A stretch of DNA of 38,350 nucleotides, from NCBI GenBank assembly GCA_021158405.1, contig JAGGUP010000097.1, positions 1 to 38,350 of the forward strand, written 5' to 3'. The notes beneath the pieces were generated by a model. It saw nothing but the letters and a program-made list of their open reading frames with translations, had not been told where the DNA came from and searched no databases. Positions 7,008-15,532 of this stretch are shown here, one piece after another. The position numbers and the translations under genes are program-made. This DNA is from Bacteroidales bacterium (GTDB taxonomy: Bacteria; Bacteroidota; Bacteroidia; Bacteroidales; UBA12170). The number at the start of each line of letters is the position of its first letter. Position 1 is the stretch's first letter.

Positions 7008-8915
7008 ATGCAAAAAGGTCAAATTAATGTACAAACGGAAAATATATTTCCGATTATTAAAAAATTCCTCTATTCTGATCACGAAATATTTCTTCGCGAA
7101 TTGATTTCAAATGCTATAGACGCTACGCAAAAGCTAAAAACCTTAGCTTCTCTAGGTAAATTTAAAGATGAGCTTGGAGATATTACCGTAGAAGTTATTT
7201 TGGATGAAAAAGCCAAAACACTTACTATTCGTGACAAAGGTATTGGAATGACTGCCGAAGAGGTAGATAAATATATCAATCAAATTGCTTTTTCTGGTGC
7301 TGAAGAGTTTGTAAAAAAATTCAAATCTAAAACAGAAGCCGAAAAAAATTCAATTATTGGTAAGTTTGGTTTAGGTTTTTACTCTTCATTTATGGTTTCC
7401 GATAATGTGGAAATTCTTTCTAAAACCTATAAAAAAGGTGGAGCTACTAAAGCAGTTAAATGGGAATGCGACGGAAGTCCAGATTACACCATAGAAGAGA
7501 TTGATAAAACTAGCCGTGGAACAGATGTCGTTCTGCATATTTCTGAAGAGAGTAAAGAATTCTTATCAGAGAATAAAATCTTAGAACTTTTAAATAAGTA
7601 TAATAAATTCATGCCAGTTCCTATTCAGTTTGGAACTGAAAAAACACAAGAAAAAATTGAAGGCGAAAAAGATAAAGATGGTAATGATGTTTATAAAGAA
7701 GTAGAAAAAGACCGCATTATTAATAATACTAATCCTATCTGGAAAAAAGCTCCTGCCGATTTAAAAGACGAAGACTATAAAGGTTTTTATCATGAGTTAT
7801 ATCCTATGAACTTTGATGAACCATTATTCCAAATACATTTGAATGTGGATTACCCTTTCAACCTGACCGGAATTTTGTATTTCCCTAAGTTGAAAAAGAA
7901 TTTGGAAGTCCAAAAAGATAAGATTCAATTGTATAGCAATCAGGTGTTTATTACTGATTCTGTGGAAGGTGTAGTTCCTGAATTCCTTACTCTTTTACAC
8001 GGTGTTATCGATTCTCCTGATATTCCTTTAAACGTTTCTCGTTCCTATTTGCAAAGCGATGGTGCTGTGAAAAAGATTGCCAATCATATTAGTAAAAAAG
8101 TAGCTGATAAATTGGAAGAATTGTTTAAAAACAACCGCGAAGATTTCGAGAAAAAATGGGATGATATTAAAGTTTTTATTGAGTATGGAATGCTTTCGGA
8201 TGATAAATTCTATGATAGAGCTCAAAAATTTTGTTTGTTGAAAAACTCGGAAGGTAAATATTTTACCTTGGAGGAATACAAGGAACATGTGAAAGATTTG
8301 CAAACGGATAAAGACAAGAAAATTGTTTATCTCTATTCTAGCAATGTGGAAGAACAATATAATTTTATTCAATTGGCTAAAGATCGTGGTTATGATGTTT
8401 TAGAAATGGAAGGTGTTTTAGACAATCACTTTGTGAATGCTATTGAACAAAAACTAAGCGATATTCAATTCAAACGTGTAGATGCAGATACGATTGATAA
8501 GTTGATTGCAAAAGAAGACGAAATGCCTTCAAAATTAGACGATAAGCAGAAGGAAACATTGAAGCCAATTATCGAAAACAATATTGATAAAGTCAAATTT
8601 ACTGTTGTTTTTGAACCTCTTGGCGAAGATGATCAACCATTTGTTATTACTCAAAGCGAGTTTATGCGTCGTATGAAAGATATGGAAAAATTAGGCGGTG
8701 GCGGAATGATGGCCATGGGCGGATTCCCCGATTCATTTAATTTGGTGGTAAATACAAACCACAATTTGGTAGGTAGTCTTCTTGAAGAAAAGGATGAAAA
8801 AAAACAAGCGTCTACCGTAAAACAAATGTACGATTTGGCTATGCTTTCTCAAAATTTGCTAAAAGGAAAAGATTTAGCAGAATTTATAAAACGTAGTTTT
8901 TCACTCATAAAATAA
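7008..8915 (+). CDS. htpG: Molecular chaperone HtpG (Hsp90)
   Basis: Cytosolic ATP-dependent Hsp90 chaperone, 635 residues. The N-terminal GHKL ATPase has LRELISNAIDA, the DKGIGMT nucleotide-binding loop, IGKFGLGFYSSFMV and RGTDVVLHI. The middle domain carries NPIWKK and PLNVSRSYLQ, with the arginine that helps ATP hydrolysis. The C-terminal dimerisation domain includes a glycine/methionine-rich turn (GGGGMMAMGGFPDS) that is common in Bacteroidota HtpG. The ATG at 7008 opens with MQKGQINVQTENIF, where homologues begin; an upstream in-frame extension to 6930 runs through the promoter and is rejected. The gene is monocistronic, between terminators. Confidence 0.97.
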   Translation: MQKGQINVQTENIFPIIKKFLYSDHEIFLRELISNAIDATQKLKTLASLGKFKDELGDITVEVILDEKAKTLTIRDKGIGMTAEEVDKYINQIAFSGAEEFVKKFKSKTEAEKNSIIGKFGLGFYSSFMVSDNVEILSKTYKKGGATKAVKWECDGSPDYTIEEIDKTSRGTDVVLHISEESKEFLSENKILELLNKYNKFMPVPIQFGTEKTQEKIEGEKDKDGNDVYKEVEKDRIINNTNPIWKKAPADLKDEDYKGFYHELYPMNFDEPLFQIHLNVDYPFNLTGILYFPKLKKNLEVQKDKIQLYSNQVFITDSVEGVVPEFLTLLHGVIDSPDIPLNVSRSYLQSDGAVKKIANHISKKVADKLEELFKNNREDFEKKWDDIKVFIEYGMLSDDKFYDRAQKFCLLKNSEGKYFTLEEYKEHVKDLQTDKDKKIVYLYSSNVEEQYNFIQLAKDRGYDVLEMEGVLDNHFVNAIEQKLSDIQFKRVDADTIDKLIAKEDEMPSKLDDKQKETLKPIIENNIDKVKFTVVFEPLGEDDQPFVITQSEFMRRMKDMEKLGGGGMMAMGGFPDSFNLVVNTNHNLVGSLLEEKDEKKQASTVKQMYDLAMLSQNLLKGKDLAEFIKRSFSLIK

Positions 8916-8923
8916 TATATTTT

Positions 8924-8986
8924 AGGCTGTTTGATCCCTATTTTTTAGTTTTTTACCAGAAAGTGGTAGGTTAGACAGCCTTTTTT
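8924..8986 (+). terminator. Terminator of htpG
   Basis: AGGCTGT (8924-8930) pairs with ACAGCCT (8975-8981) and is followed by a T-run to 8986. The long loop contains a smaller hairpin, TACCA/TGGTA (8954-8968). The T-run directly precedes the -7 box of the next gene. Confidence 0.55.
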
Positions 8987-8987
8987 G

Positions 8988-8995
8988 TATCTTTA
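8988..8995 (+). promoter_or_regulatory. Probable -7 box of the lemA operon
   Basis: TATCTTTA matches seven of eight positions of TAnnTTTG and lies 26 bases before the lemA ATG at 9022. Its last base is the A of an in-frame ATG at 8995, so that upstream ATG is unlikely to be the true start. Confidence 0.4.
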
Positions 8996-9021
8996 TGTTT
9001 CTTTATAAAAATTTAAAAACA

Positions 9022-9612
9022 ATGAAAAAATCTTGGATAATATTAATCGTAGTCGTGGTTTTGATTTTTATCGGCTATTCATCGGTTAAAGGCATTTATA
9101 ATTCTATGGTGGTTGGTTCTGAAGCTGTAGATGCACAATGGGCACAAGTAGAAAACGTGTATCAGCGTCGTGCCGATCTCATTCCTAATTTGGTTGCAAC
9201 TGTTAAAGGATATGCTGCTCATGAGCAGGAAACTTTGGAAGCTGTTATCACGGCTCGTTCAAAAGCTACTTCAACAACTATTGATGCAGGAAATATGAAT
9301 GCTGCTTCATTGCAGCAATTTCAACAAGCGCAAGAGGGTTTAAGTTCCGCTTTATCTCGTTTGATGGTGGTAGTAGAGAAATATCCGGATCTTAAAGCAA
9401 ATCAGAATTTTTTGGAGTTGCAAGCACAATTGGAAGGGACTGAAAATAGAATTTCGGTGGAGCGCAAACGTTTTAACGATGAAGCGCGAGGATACAATAC
9501 GTATATCAAAAAATTTCCAAATAATTTATTTGCCGGAATGTTTAACTTCGATGAAAAGGCTTATTTTCAAGCTACTCAAGGAGCTGAAACCGCACCAAAA
9601 GTTGAATTTTAA
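9022..9612 (+). CDS. lemA: LemA family membrane-anchored protein
   Basis: A 196-residue protein with one N-terminal membrane segment (residues 4-19) and a helical, coiled-coil-like extracytoplasmic body. The family signature is clear: WAQVENVYQRRADLIPNLV, GYAAHEQETLEAVI and RFNDEARGYN. The molecular role of LemA is not settled. In many bacteria it sits beside TPM-domain genes, as here, and has been linked to envelope stress. The ATG at 9022 was chosen so that the membrane segment begins at once and the -7 box stays outside the gene. It is first of a three-gene cluster; the next gene starts 11 bases on. Confidence 0.92.
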   Translation: MKKSWIILIVVVVLIFIGYSSVKGIYNSMVVGSEAVDAQWAQVENVYQRRADLIPNLVATVKGYAAHEQETLEAVITARSKATSTTIDAGNMNAASLQQFQQAQEGLSSALSRLMVVVEKYPDLKANQNFLELQAQLEGTENRISVERKRFNDEARGYNTYIKKFPNNLFAGMFNFDEKAYFQATQGAETAPKVEF

Positions 9613-9623
9613 TTTATCTTATT

Positions 9624-10064
9624 ATGAGCAAACTCGCCTCCACATTTTTTAGTAAAGAAGAAAAGCAAAAAATTATGAAAGCCATCGCCGAAGCTGAAAA
9701 TGAAAGCTCCGGCGAGATTCGTGTGCATATAGAAAATAAGTGTGCCGTAGATGTTCTTGATTGTGCTTCTCATGCTTTTGCACAATTGAAAATGCATAAA
9801 ACAAAGCTCCGCAATGGCGTGCTTTTTTACTTTGCCATACGGAGTAAAAAGTTTGCTATCATTGGAGATATTGGTATCAATCAAAAAGTACCTGAAAATT
9901 TTTGGGATGAAATTAAAGAGGAAATGCAACAGGCTTTTTTAAAAGGTGATTTTGTGGGCGGATTAGCGCAAGGAATCATACAAGCAGGGCAGCAATTAAA
10001 AGAACATTTCCCTCACCAGTCAAACGACATAAACGAATTAAACGATGAGATTTCTTTTGGATAA
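9624..10064 (+). CDS. TPM domain protein without signal peptide
   Basis: A 146-residue protein made almost entirely of a TPM domain. SKEEKQKIMKAIAEAENESS and SGEIRVHIE are followed by a conserved core with NGVLFYFAIRSKKFAIIGDI and a C-terminal helix, GLAQGIIQAGQQL. There is no signal peptide or membrane helix, so it is predicted to be cytoplasmic, unlike the second TPM protein encoded next. TPM domains have been reported as acid phosphatases or as assembly factors in other organisms; the role here is unknown. It overlaps the next gene by 20 bases, so translation of the two is probably coupled. Confidence 0.85.
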   Translation: MSKLASTFFSKEEKQKIMKAIAEAENESSGEIRVHIENKCAVDVLDCASHAFAQLKMHKTKLRNGVLFYFAIRSKKFAIIGDIGINQKVPENFWDEIKEEMQQAFLKGDFVGGLAQGIIQAGQQLKEHFPHQSNDINELNDEISFG

Positions 10065-10881
10065 TATAAAAAAACGAAGCAAACTAATTTTAGCCATTGG
10101 AGCAACATTTATGTTGTTTGTTTTGTCTACAAATGTATTTGCACAAATCCCGGCAAAACCGGAACCATTCTACCCAATCAGTGATTTTGCTAATGTATTT
10201 ACCAGTTCACAAGTAAATCAATTGACGCGGCAATTAGCTGATTTTAATGCAAAAACATCCAATGCAATTGTTATTGTTACAGTGAATGATTTAGAAGGCT
10301 ATGATAAGGCAACTTATGCCGTTGAATTGGCTCATGCATGGGAAATTGGTCAAAAGGGCAAGGACAATGGCATATTAATTTTAGTAAAACCCAAAACAAA
10401 TGTATCAAGAGGAGAAGCCTATATTACTGTTGGATATGGATTAGAAGGTGTTGTCCCTGATGCTATTGCAAAGAGAATTGTTGATTATGAAATGATTCCC
10501 TCATTTAAAACTGGAGATTATTATGGTGGATTTGTTGCCGCAATAAAAGTTTTAATGGATATAACTGCAGGTGAATATACTGCTGAACAGTATTCAAAAA
10601 GCAAAGGTGGCGATCTGGCCGGACTCATTCCACTTTTCTTTTTCGTTATTATTTTTATCATCTTTGCGAGGGGAGGAAAAAATAGAGGATCAGGATTAGG
10701 AACACGAAGTAGTATTCCTTGGTGGACATTGATGTTTCTTGGAAGCTCCATGGGTGGTGGAAGAAGTAGCAGTGGATGGGGTAATTTCAATTCAGGTGGC
10801 GGAAGTTTTGGTGGTGGCGGCTTTGGTGGCTTTAGTGGCGGCGGTGGTTTTGGCGGCGGCGGTGCAGGCGGAAGTTGGTAA
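10045..10881 (+). CDS. Exported TPM domain protein with membrane anchor and Gly-rich tail
   Basis: A 278-residue protein. The signal peptide ends at about VFA in residue 33. A TPM domain spans residues 38-165, with ISDFANVFTSSQ, IVIVTVNDLEGYD, GKDNGILILVKP and GYGLEGVVPDA. A membrane helix lies at about 190-208, and the last 60 residues are a tail of Gly, Ser and Phe ending in GGAGGSW, a layout common in this family. The TPM domain should face the periplasm, tethered by the helix. It overlaps the upstream TPM gene by 20 bases and closes the lemA cluster. Confidence 0.9.
   Translation: MRFLLDNIKKRSKLILAIGATFMLFVLSTNVFAQIPAKPEPFYPISDFANVFTSSQVNQLTRQLADFNAKTSNAIVIVTVNDLEGYDKATYAVELAHAWEIGQKGKDNGILILVKPKTNVSRGEAYITVGYGLEGVVPDAIAKRIVDYEMIPSFKTGDYYGGFVAAIKVLMDITAGEYTAEQYSKSKGGDLAGLIPLFFFVIIFIIFARGGKNRGSGLGTRSSIPWWTLMFLGSSMGGGRSSSGWGNFNSGGGSFGGGGFGGFSGGGGFGGGGAGGSW
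10788..10878 (+). repeat. Low-complexity glycine-codon tract
   Basis: Reiterated GGTGGCGG and TTTGG units encode the Gly/Phe/Ser tail of the exported TPM protein. Such simple repeats can change length by slippage; the local GC content is clearly above that of the surroundings. Confidence 0.7.
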
Positions 10882-10904
10882 ATAGTGAAATAATGGTTTA
10901 GCAG

Positions 10905-11795
10905 ATGAGAAATAGATTTTTCTTCTTGTATTTGGCTTTAGGATTATTGCTCTTTAATACAAGAACAATAGCTCAGACCGACACTATTCCTGATGATTTT
11001 TGTATCAGCGCAGAAGAATATCAACTGTATCAATTAATTAATGATTATCGTAAGGCTTTTGCCTTGCCGGAAATTATTTTATCGAAATCGTTGAGTTATG
11101 TAGCTATCACACATGTTCGTGATTTAGCTGCTAATTATAATCCTGATACTATTTGCAATATGCATTCTTGGTCGGATAAGGGGAGGTGGACTCCCATTTG
11201 TTTTCCTTCCGGACAGTCAAAAAAGAACAATATAAGGCTAAAAGCGAAGGAAATAATTGGATATCCGACAATAGCTTATGAAATTACCTATTGGTCGAAT
11301 GTTGAAAATTCTCCCAGACAAATTTTAAGTTTTTGGCGAAAAAATAAGGTGAGTAGCAATATGCTGCTGAACCAGAAAAAATGGGGAAATATTTCTTGGA
11401 AAGCGATTGGTGTTGGAATAGAAGATGGATATGCCGTTGTTTGGTTAGGCAAAGCGGTAGACATTGAAATGGAAACGAAAGTGTGTGGATCTTCCGTAAA
11501 AATTCTGAATGATGCTTCTCCCGATTATAAAGCATCGCATGCAAAGCTAAGCGGCAATAAAACGCCAATTTTTTATATTACCGTTGGTAGTTATAACAAT
11601 AGAAAAGATGCCGTTAGTGCCGTAAATAGCTATAAGCAAATGGGTTATCCCAAAGCGGTTTTGGTAGAAAGGGATAATAAAATCCGATTAGCCATCGATT
11701 ATTTTACGGATAAAAAGGAAGCGGATATGGCTTTGAAAAAATATGCAAAAAAATTTAAAGGTTCTTGGGTGTTAGCAGTTGGGAATGAAAAATAG
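10905..11795 (+). CDS. Secreted CAP-domain protein with C-terminal SPOR domain
   Basis: A 296-residue exported protein; the signal peptide is residues 1-23. Residues about 35-185 match the CAP (SCP/PR1) fold: LINDYRKAFALPEI, then HVRDLA, MHSWSD and ending GVGIEDGYAVVWLG. The last 75 residues read as a SPOR domain (PIFYITVGSYNNRKDAVSA, then YPKAVLVERDNKIRLAI), which binds denuded peptidoglycan strands. The combination suggests a cell-wall-associated factor, but no enzymatic activity can be claimed. It starts 23 bases after the TPM gene and could be the last gene of that operon. Its stop is 3 bases from the convergent ClC gene. Confidence 0.8.
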   Translation: MRNRFFFLYLALGLLLFNTRTIAQTDTIPDDFCISAEEYQLYQLINDYRKAFALPEIILSKSLSYVAITHVRDLAANYNPDTICNMHSWSDKGRWTPICFPSGQSKKNNIRLKAKEIIGYPTIAYEITYWSNVENSPRQILSFWRKNKVSSNMLLNQKKWGNISWKAIGVGIEDGYAVVWLGKAVDIEMETKVCGSSVKILNDASPDYKASHAKLSGNKTPIFYITVGSYNNRKDAVSAVNSYKQMGYPKAVLVERDNKIRLAIDYFTDKKEADMALKKYAKKFKGSWVLAVGNEK

Positions 11796-11798
11796 ATA

Positions 11799-13577
11799 TT
11801 AATCTTCTGAAAAGTCCTTTAAAAGTTGTCTGTACTGTGAAAAGACATTTGCACGAGAAACAAAACCAACATATTTATTTCCATCCAATACAGCTAGATT
11901 ATATTTGCCGGAGTGTTGGAATTTATGTGCCACAGTTTCCATATCATCCGTAAGATAGACAATAGAAGAAGGATGAAATAATAAATCCCGAACGCTGGTT
12001 GATTCATACATTTCTGGTTGAAACATAAGATGCCTGATTTGATCCATAATAACAATTCCGAAAAAGTTACTTTCCTCATCAACTACAGGATAAATATTTC
12101 TGGTTGAATCGGAAATTACTTTTACCAAGTCGCCAAGGTTTGCATCTGGAGAAATGGTATCAAAGTTTTTTTCAATCAAGGGTTCTATACTCATCATCGA
12201 TAGCAAAGCCTTGTCTTTATGATGCGTAAGCATATCACCTCTTTTTGAAAGCTGAAGGGTATAAATCGAATGAGGCGATATCATTCGCGTGATACCGTAG
12301 GAAGTTGTAGCCACAATCATAATAGGAAAAAGCAGCGAATAACCTCCTGTTATTTCAGCGATTAAAAAAATAGCAGTCAATGGTGCATGAACCACTCCGG
12401 CAATAAGTCCTGCCATTCCAACTAAAACAAAATCGCTAATAGGTAAATCAATAATCCCAATATAACCTAAAAATTTAGCAAAAAACAAACCAGTCATTGC
12501 GCCGATAAACAAAGTAGGGGCAAAAATGCCTCCAATTCCACCAGCTCGAAAAGTAACAGACGTTGCCACTACTTTTAGTATAATAATCCCTAAAAGCAGG
12601 AGCAATGCAAAGCCTTCGTTTTCTTTAAAATTATAGAAGATACTATTGTCAAAAATAAAGCTCAAGTTTCCTTTTAAAGCGGTATTGATAGCTTCATAAC
12701 CCTCGCCATATAAAGAAGGGAATAAGAAAATTAATAAGCCTAGAATTCCGGCACCTGTTAGAAATTTCCTAACCCAGCCCGGAATTTTATCAAAGAGCTT
12801 TCCACTATATACATACCCTTTAATATAATATACAGATACCATGGCTGTAAACACTCCCAATCCAAAATAATAAAAGGTCTCAGACAAGTTAAACTCGTAT
12901 TGAACCTGAAATGGATACAAAACATTCTGACCTAAAAAAGCATAGGATGTTAAGGCGGCTACAATGGAAGCTAAAAGAAGCGGCACAAGTGCAGTCATCG
13001 TCATATCAAATAGTATAACTTCCAAAGCAAATACAATAGCAGCAATAGGAGCTTTAAAAATAGCCGACATAGCAGCAGCAGCGGCAAACCCTAAAACTGT
13101 TACAGTTTGTTTGTAACTAAGACCAAGCATTTTAGCCAGTGTAGATCCAATGGCTGCACCCGTAACAACCGCAGGTCCCTCCAATCCTACCGATCCTCCA
13201 AAACCAACAGTAAGGGCACTTGTGATAACGGATGAAAACGTATTGTGGGTAGATATTTTCCCATGTGTTTTAGAAATAGAATACAATACATTTGGTATTC
13301 CATCTCGAACCGGACGGCGAAGAATATATTTTATAAAGAGTATGACCAGAAATATACCAACTGCCGGATAAAATACATAACGGATATTGGAATAGTCACT
13401 CGTAAATCCGCTTGTAAGCAATCGTTGAATAAGGAAGACTAAATTCTTTATAATTACAGCTACCAAACCTGATAATAAACCAACAATAAGGCTTAGAATT
13501 ATCATTAATTGATTGGAAGGCATCTTCCTTCTCATAATCAATAAACGATTGGCTAAGCTTCTTTTTCTCTTTTTCAT
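11799..13577 (-). CDS. ClC family chloride channel/transporter with CBS domains
   Basis: A 592-residue integral membrane protein. The ClC core (residues about 25-440) has the gating-glutamate motif GSVGLEGPAV (E133), the second anion-site motif GGIGGIFAP (about 346-353) and the anion-coordinating Tyr in SIYTLQLSKRG (Y439). Two CBS domains fill residues about 460-590 and may sense nucleotides. At the position of the proton-pathway glutamate of the E. coli exchanger (E203) there is valine (V187 in FALEVILFD), as in ClC channels, so passive chloride flow is possible. The first motif is RDGIP instead of GSGIP. It is a single gene with its own promoter. Confidence 0.93.
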   Translation of the reverse strand: MKKRKRSLANRLLIMRRKMPSNQLMIILSLIVGLLSGLVAVIIKNLVFLIQRLLTSGFTSDYSNIRYVFYPAVGIFLVILFIKYILRRPVRDGIPNVLYSISKTHGKISTHNTFSSVITSALTVGFGGSVGLEGPAVVTGAAIGSTLAKMLGLSYKQTVTVLGFAAAAAMSAIFKAPIAAIVFALEVILFDMTMTALVPLLLASIVAALTSYAFLGQNVLYPFQVQYEFNLSETFYYFGLGVFTAMVSVYYIKGYVYSGKLFDKIPGWVRKFLTGAGILGLLIFLFPSLYGEGYEAINTALKGNLSFIFDNSIFYNFKENEGFALLLLLGIIILKVVATSVTFRAGGIGGIFAPTLFIGAMTGLFFAKFLGYIGIIDLPISDFVLVGMAGLIAGVVHAPLTAIFLIAEITGGYSLLFPIMIVATTSYGITRMISPHSIYTLQLSKRGDMLTHHKDKALLSMMSIEPLIEKNFDTISPDANLGDLVKVISDSTRNIYPVVDEESNFFGIVIMDQIRHLMFQPEMYESTSVRDLLFHPSSIVYLTDDMETVAHKFQHSGKYNLAVLDGNKYVGFVSRANVFSQYRQLLKDFSED

Positions 13578-13936
13578 ATTGACAGCACAAATGTAATACT
13601 ATTGATGTTTTTACAAATACTTTTATTGCACTTTTAGAAATTTATGAGTAATAATTGATCTATTTGAAAATCAGTTGAATATACAGGTAATCGCTAAAAG
13701 TTGAAAGGAGAGTTAGCAACCAATTTCATTACTTTTTTTCTTATTTTTAAAAAAAAGCTTAAATTTTTTCACTTAATTTATGGAATGGATTGATTATGGA
13801 AACTTTAAACAACTTCTATAATTAATAGGCAAACAAATACCCAAATGCAAACATAGGCAACAATTTTATTCTGTAAAGGGATTGACAAAAAAGTAGCAAT
13901 TGAAATTATTCATAGGAAATGATTCCCGATTTCATC
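13578..13936. other. Intergenic region between the ClC and rnhB genes
   Basis: 359 AT-rich bases. The only element I can support is the ClC promoter at the left end (13588-13617). The right part should hold the end of the purD-rnhB transcript, but no stable hairpin with a T-run was found. No open frame of credible length or RNA-like structure is visible. Confidence 0.55.
13588..13617 (-). promoter_or_regulatory. Promoter of the ClC gene
   Basis: On the minus strand TTTG (13617-13614) is followed after 18 bases by TACATTTG (13595-13588), an exact -7 box. The box lies 10 bases before the ATG at 13577, so the leader is only a few bases long. Confidence 0.6.
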
Positions 13937-14536
13937 TTAAAGCTTTAATTTTAATTGTGTAAATAAGCGAAAAGTTTTTCGATGAAAAGGAGTAATTCCA
14001 TACAGAGAGATAGCTTCTCTATGTTTTTGAGTTGGATAACCTTTGTTGTTCTTCCAGTCGTAATTTGGAAATTCTTTATCAAGCTTTAGCATATACTCAT
14101 CGCGGTGTGTTTTTGCCAATATGGAAGCGGCTGCAATTGCCATATATTTTCCATCACCTTTTACAATCGTATGGTATTCAATGGATTCGTAAGGCTTAAA
14201 TCGATTGCCATCAATAAGTAAACGTTGTGGCTGTATATTTAGATTTTTTATTGCTTTATGCATGCTAAAAATACTTGCATTCAGAATGTTAATTTCATCA
14301 ATTTCATCATGAGTCATACTTGCTACAGACCAAGCCAGCGCATCTTTTTCAATAATTTCACGAAGAACCTTTCTGGTTTTTTCATTCAATTTTTTTGAAT
14401 CGTTTAGGATTTCATTTTTAAAATCCGTTGGTAAAATAACCGCTGCTGCATAAACGGGGCCGGCTAAACAACCTCGGCCTGCTTCGTCGCAACCGGCTTC
14501 AAATTTTTTATCGTCGATAAATCTTTGCTTAAGCAT
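13937..14536 (-). CDS. rnhB: Ribonuclease HII
   Basis: Cleaves the RNA strand of RNA-DNA hybrids and removes single ribonucleotides misincorporated in DNA; cytoplasmic. At 199 residues it has full family length. The metal-binding acidic site is visible as [13 protein letters not shown] (D17, E18), LLIDGN (D109) and KGD (D128). [10 protein letters not shown] and [15 protein letters not shown] are further conserved blocks, and the C-terminal [10 protein letters not shown] is typical. It overlaps the upstream membrane-protein gene by 8 bases and is the last gene of the purD operon. Confidence 0.96.
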   Translation of the reverse strand: MLKQRFIDDKKFEAGCDEAGRGCLAGPVYAAAVILPTDFKNEILNDSKKLNEKTRKVLREIIEKDALAWSVASMTHDEIDEINILNASIFSMHKAIKNLNIQPQRLLIDGNRFKPYESIEYHTIVKGDGKYMAIAAASILAKTHRDEYMLKLDKEFPNYDWKNNKGYPTQKHREAISLYGITPFHRKTFRLFTQLKLKL

Positions 14537-15518
14537 GAAAAAGGATACTGTAATTTTGAATCAAGATAAGGATAAAAATAAGACTAATAAAAATATCGGG
14601 CCAAAATTGACGTTTTACAGCACTAAAATAGAATCCCAATATGGCAGAAAAAGGAATAAAAACGATTTCGCGCACACTGGAATCGTGATAGAGAAACGAA
14701 ATAAGAATGCTTATACCTAGGAACCAGTACATAAAGCTTGTTTTTTTACGAATACTGATGACTTGATTTCCCAAACGAGGTAATATAAAACTACTTGCTA
14801 AAAAGAGGAGTGTGGCAGCCACAAAAAGTTCAAGGAGTTCATGTGTTTTTGGTAGAGCGGGTAAGCTTATGGGTGAACTAAAGTGGGATTCTATTTGCTG
14901 GATAAAAAGCATGTTTTTATCAAACCAGAAATAGCCTACTGCAATAAATAAATAGGGGCTTAACAAACCTATCAAACTTATTGGAATACTTCGCCAGTTA
15001 AAAGATTGGAATAGTATGAGACTAATCCATATAATTGGAAAAAGTAATATTGTGGAAGGAATAAATAAGCTAGCTAGAGAAAATAAAATAGAAGCCGTTA
15101 GCAAAAGATTATTGCTGTAATTGAATTTGAAGTTATCAAGCAATTTTTTCAGCCCCAATAAAAACAACAACAAAGCGATTAATGCAGGATGAAAACCTAA
15201 ATGATCAGGTGTGCGACTTAAGAATAAAACAAATAAAAATCCGGATAAAAAACTGTTACTGTGAGTTAGTTGATGGCTTGAAAATAAATAGGACAACAAA
15301 AAAGCGGTAATGAGCAAAAGTATAAATCCTAATAAAACACTAAGAAATGGTGTATTAAAGGGCGCTTGAGAAAATAGAAAGCTCGTAAAAGTATTTGAAT
15401 CAGGTATATTTATAGGATAGGGCTTTATAAATAGCGGTAGCCAGATTAGAAATGCTAAACCAATTAATAGCGCAATTTGAGTAAAATAGGTAACTTGTTT
15501 AAAAAGTCTGAGTAACAT
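14529..15518 (-). CDS. Polytopic membrane protein, DUF6427-like
   Basis: A 329-residue hydrophobic protein with about nine to ten membrane segments, short loops and no soluble domain. It begins [20 protein letters not shown] and resembles the Bacteroidota family called DUF6427, but I base that on general character and context only. Its function is unknown. It starts 14 bases after purD and overlaps rnhB by 8 bases, so the three genes are very probably one transcript. No catalytic motif is visible. Confidence 0.7.
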   Translation of the reverse strand: MLLRLFKQVTYFTQIALLIGLAFLIWLPLFIKPYPINIPDSNTFTSFLFSQAPFNTPFLSVLLGFILLLITAFLLSYLFSSHQLTHSNSFLSGFLFVLFLSRTPDHLGFHPALIALLLFLLGLKKLLDNFKFNYSNNLLLTASILFSLASLFIPSTILLFPIIWISLILFQSFNWRSIPISLIGLLSPYLFIAVGYFWFDKNMLFIQQIESHFSSPISLPALPKTHELLELFVAATLLFLASSFILPRLGNQVISIRKKTSFMYWFLGISILISFLYHDSSVREIVFIPFSAILGFYFSAVKRQFWPDIFISLIFILILIQNYSILFHA

Positions 15519-15532
15519 CTCTTTTATTTAGT

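Noticed and set aside
10788-10878. GC-rich glycine repeat as a possible mobile or CRISPR-like element
   Set aside because: It is an in-frame Gly-rich tail typical of exported TPM proteins, with no spacers or ends of a mobile element.
12000-12003. Overlapping open frames on both strands inside the ClC, htpG, PorX and other genes
   Set aside because: They are frame shadows of well-supported genes, without recognisable domains or starts.
13578-13936. Possible small RNA or replication origin in the 359-base AT-rich gap
   Set aside because: No stable hairpin, no repeated DnaA-box-like motif and no second promoter oriented into the gap were found.
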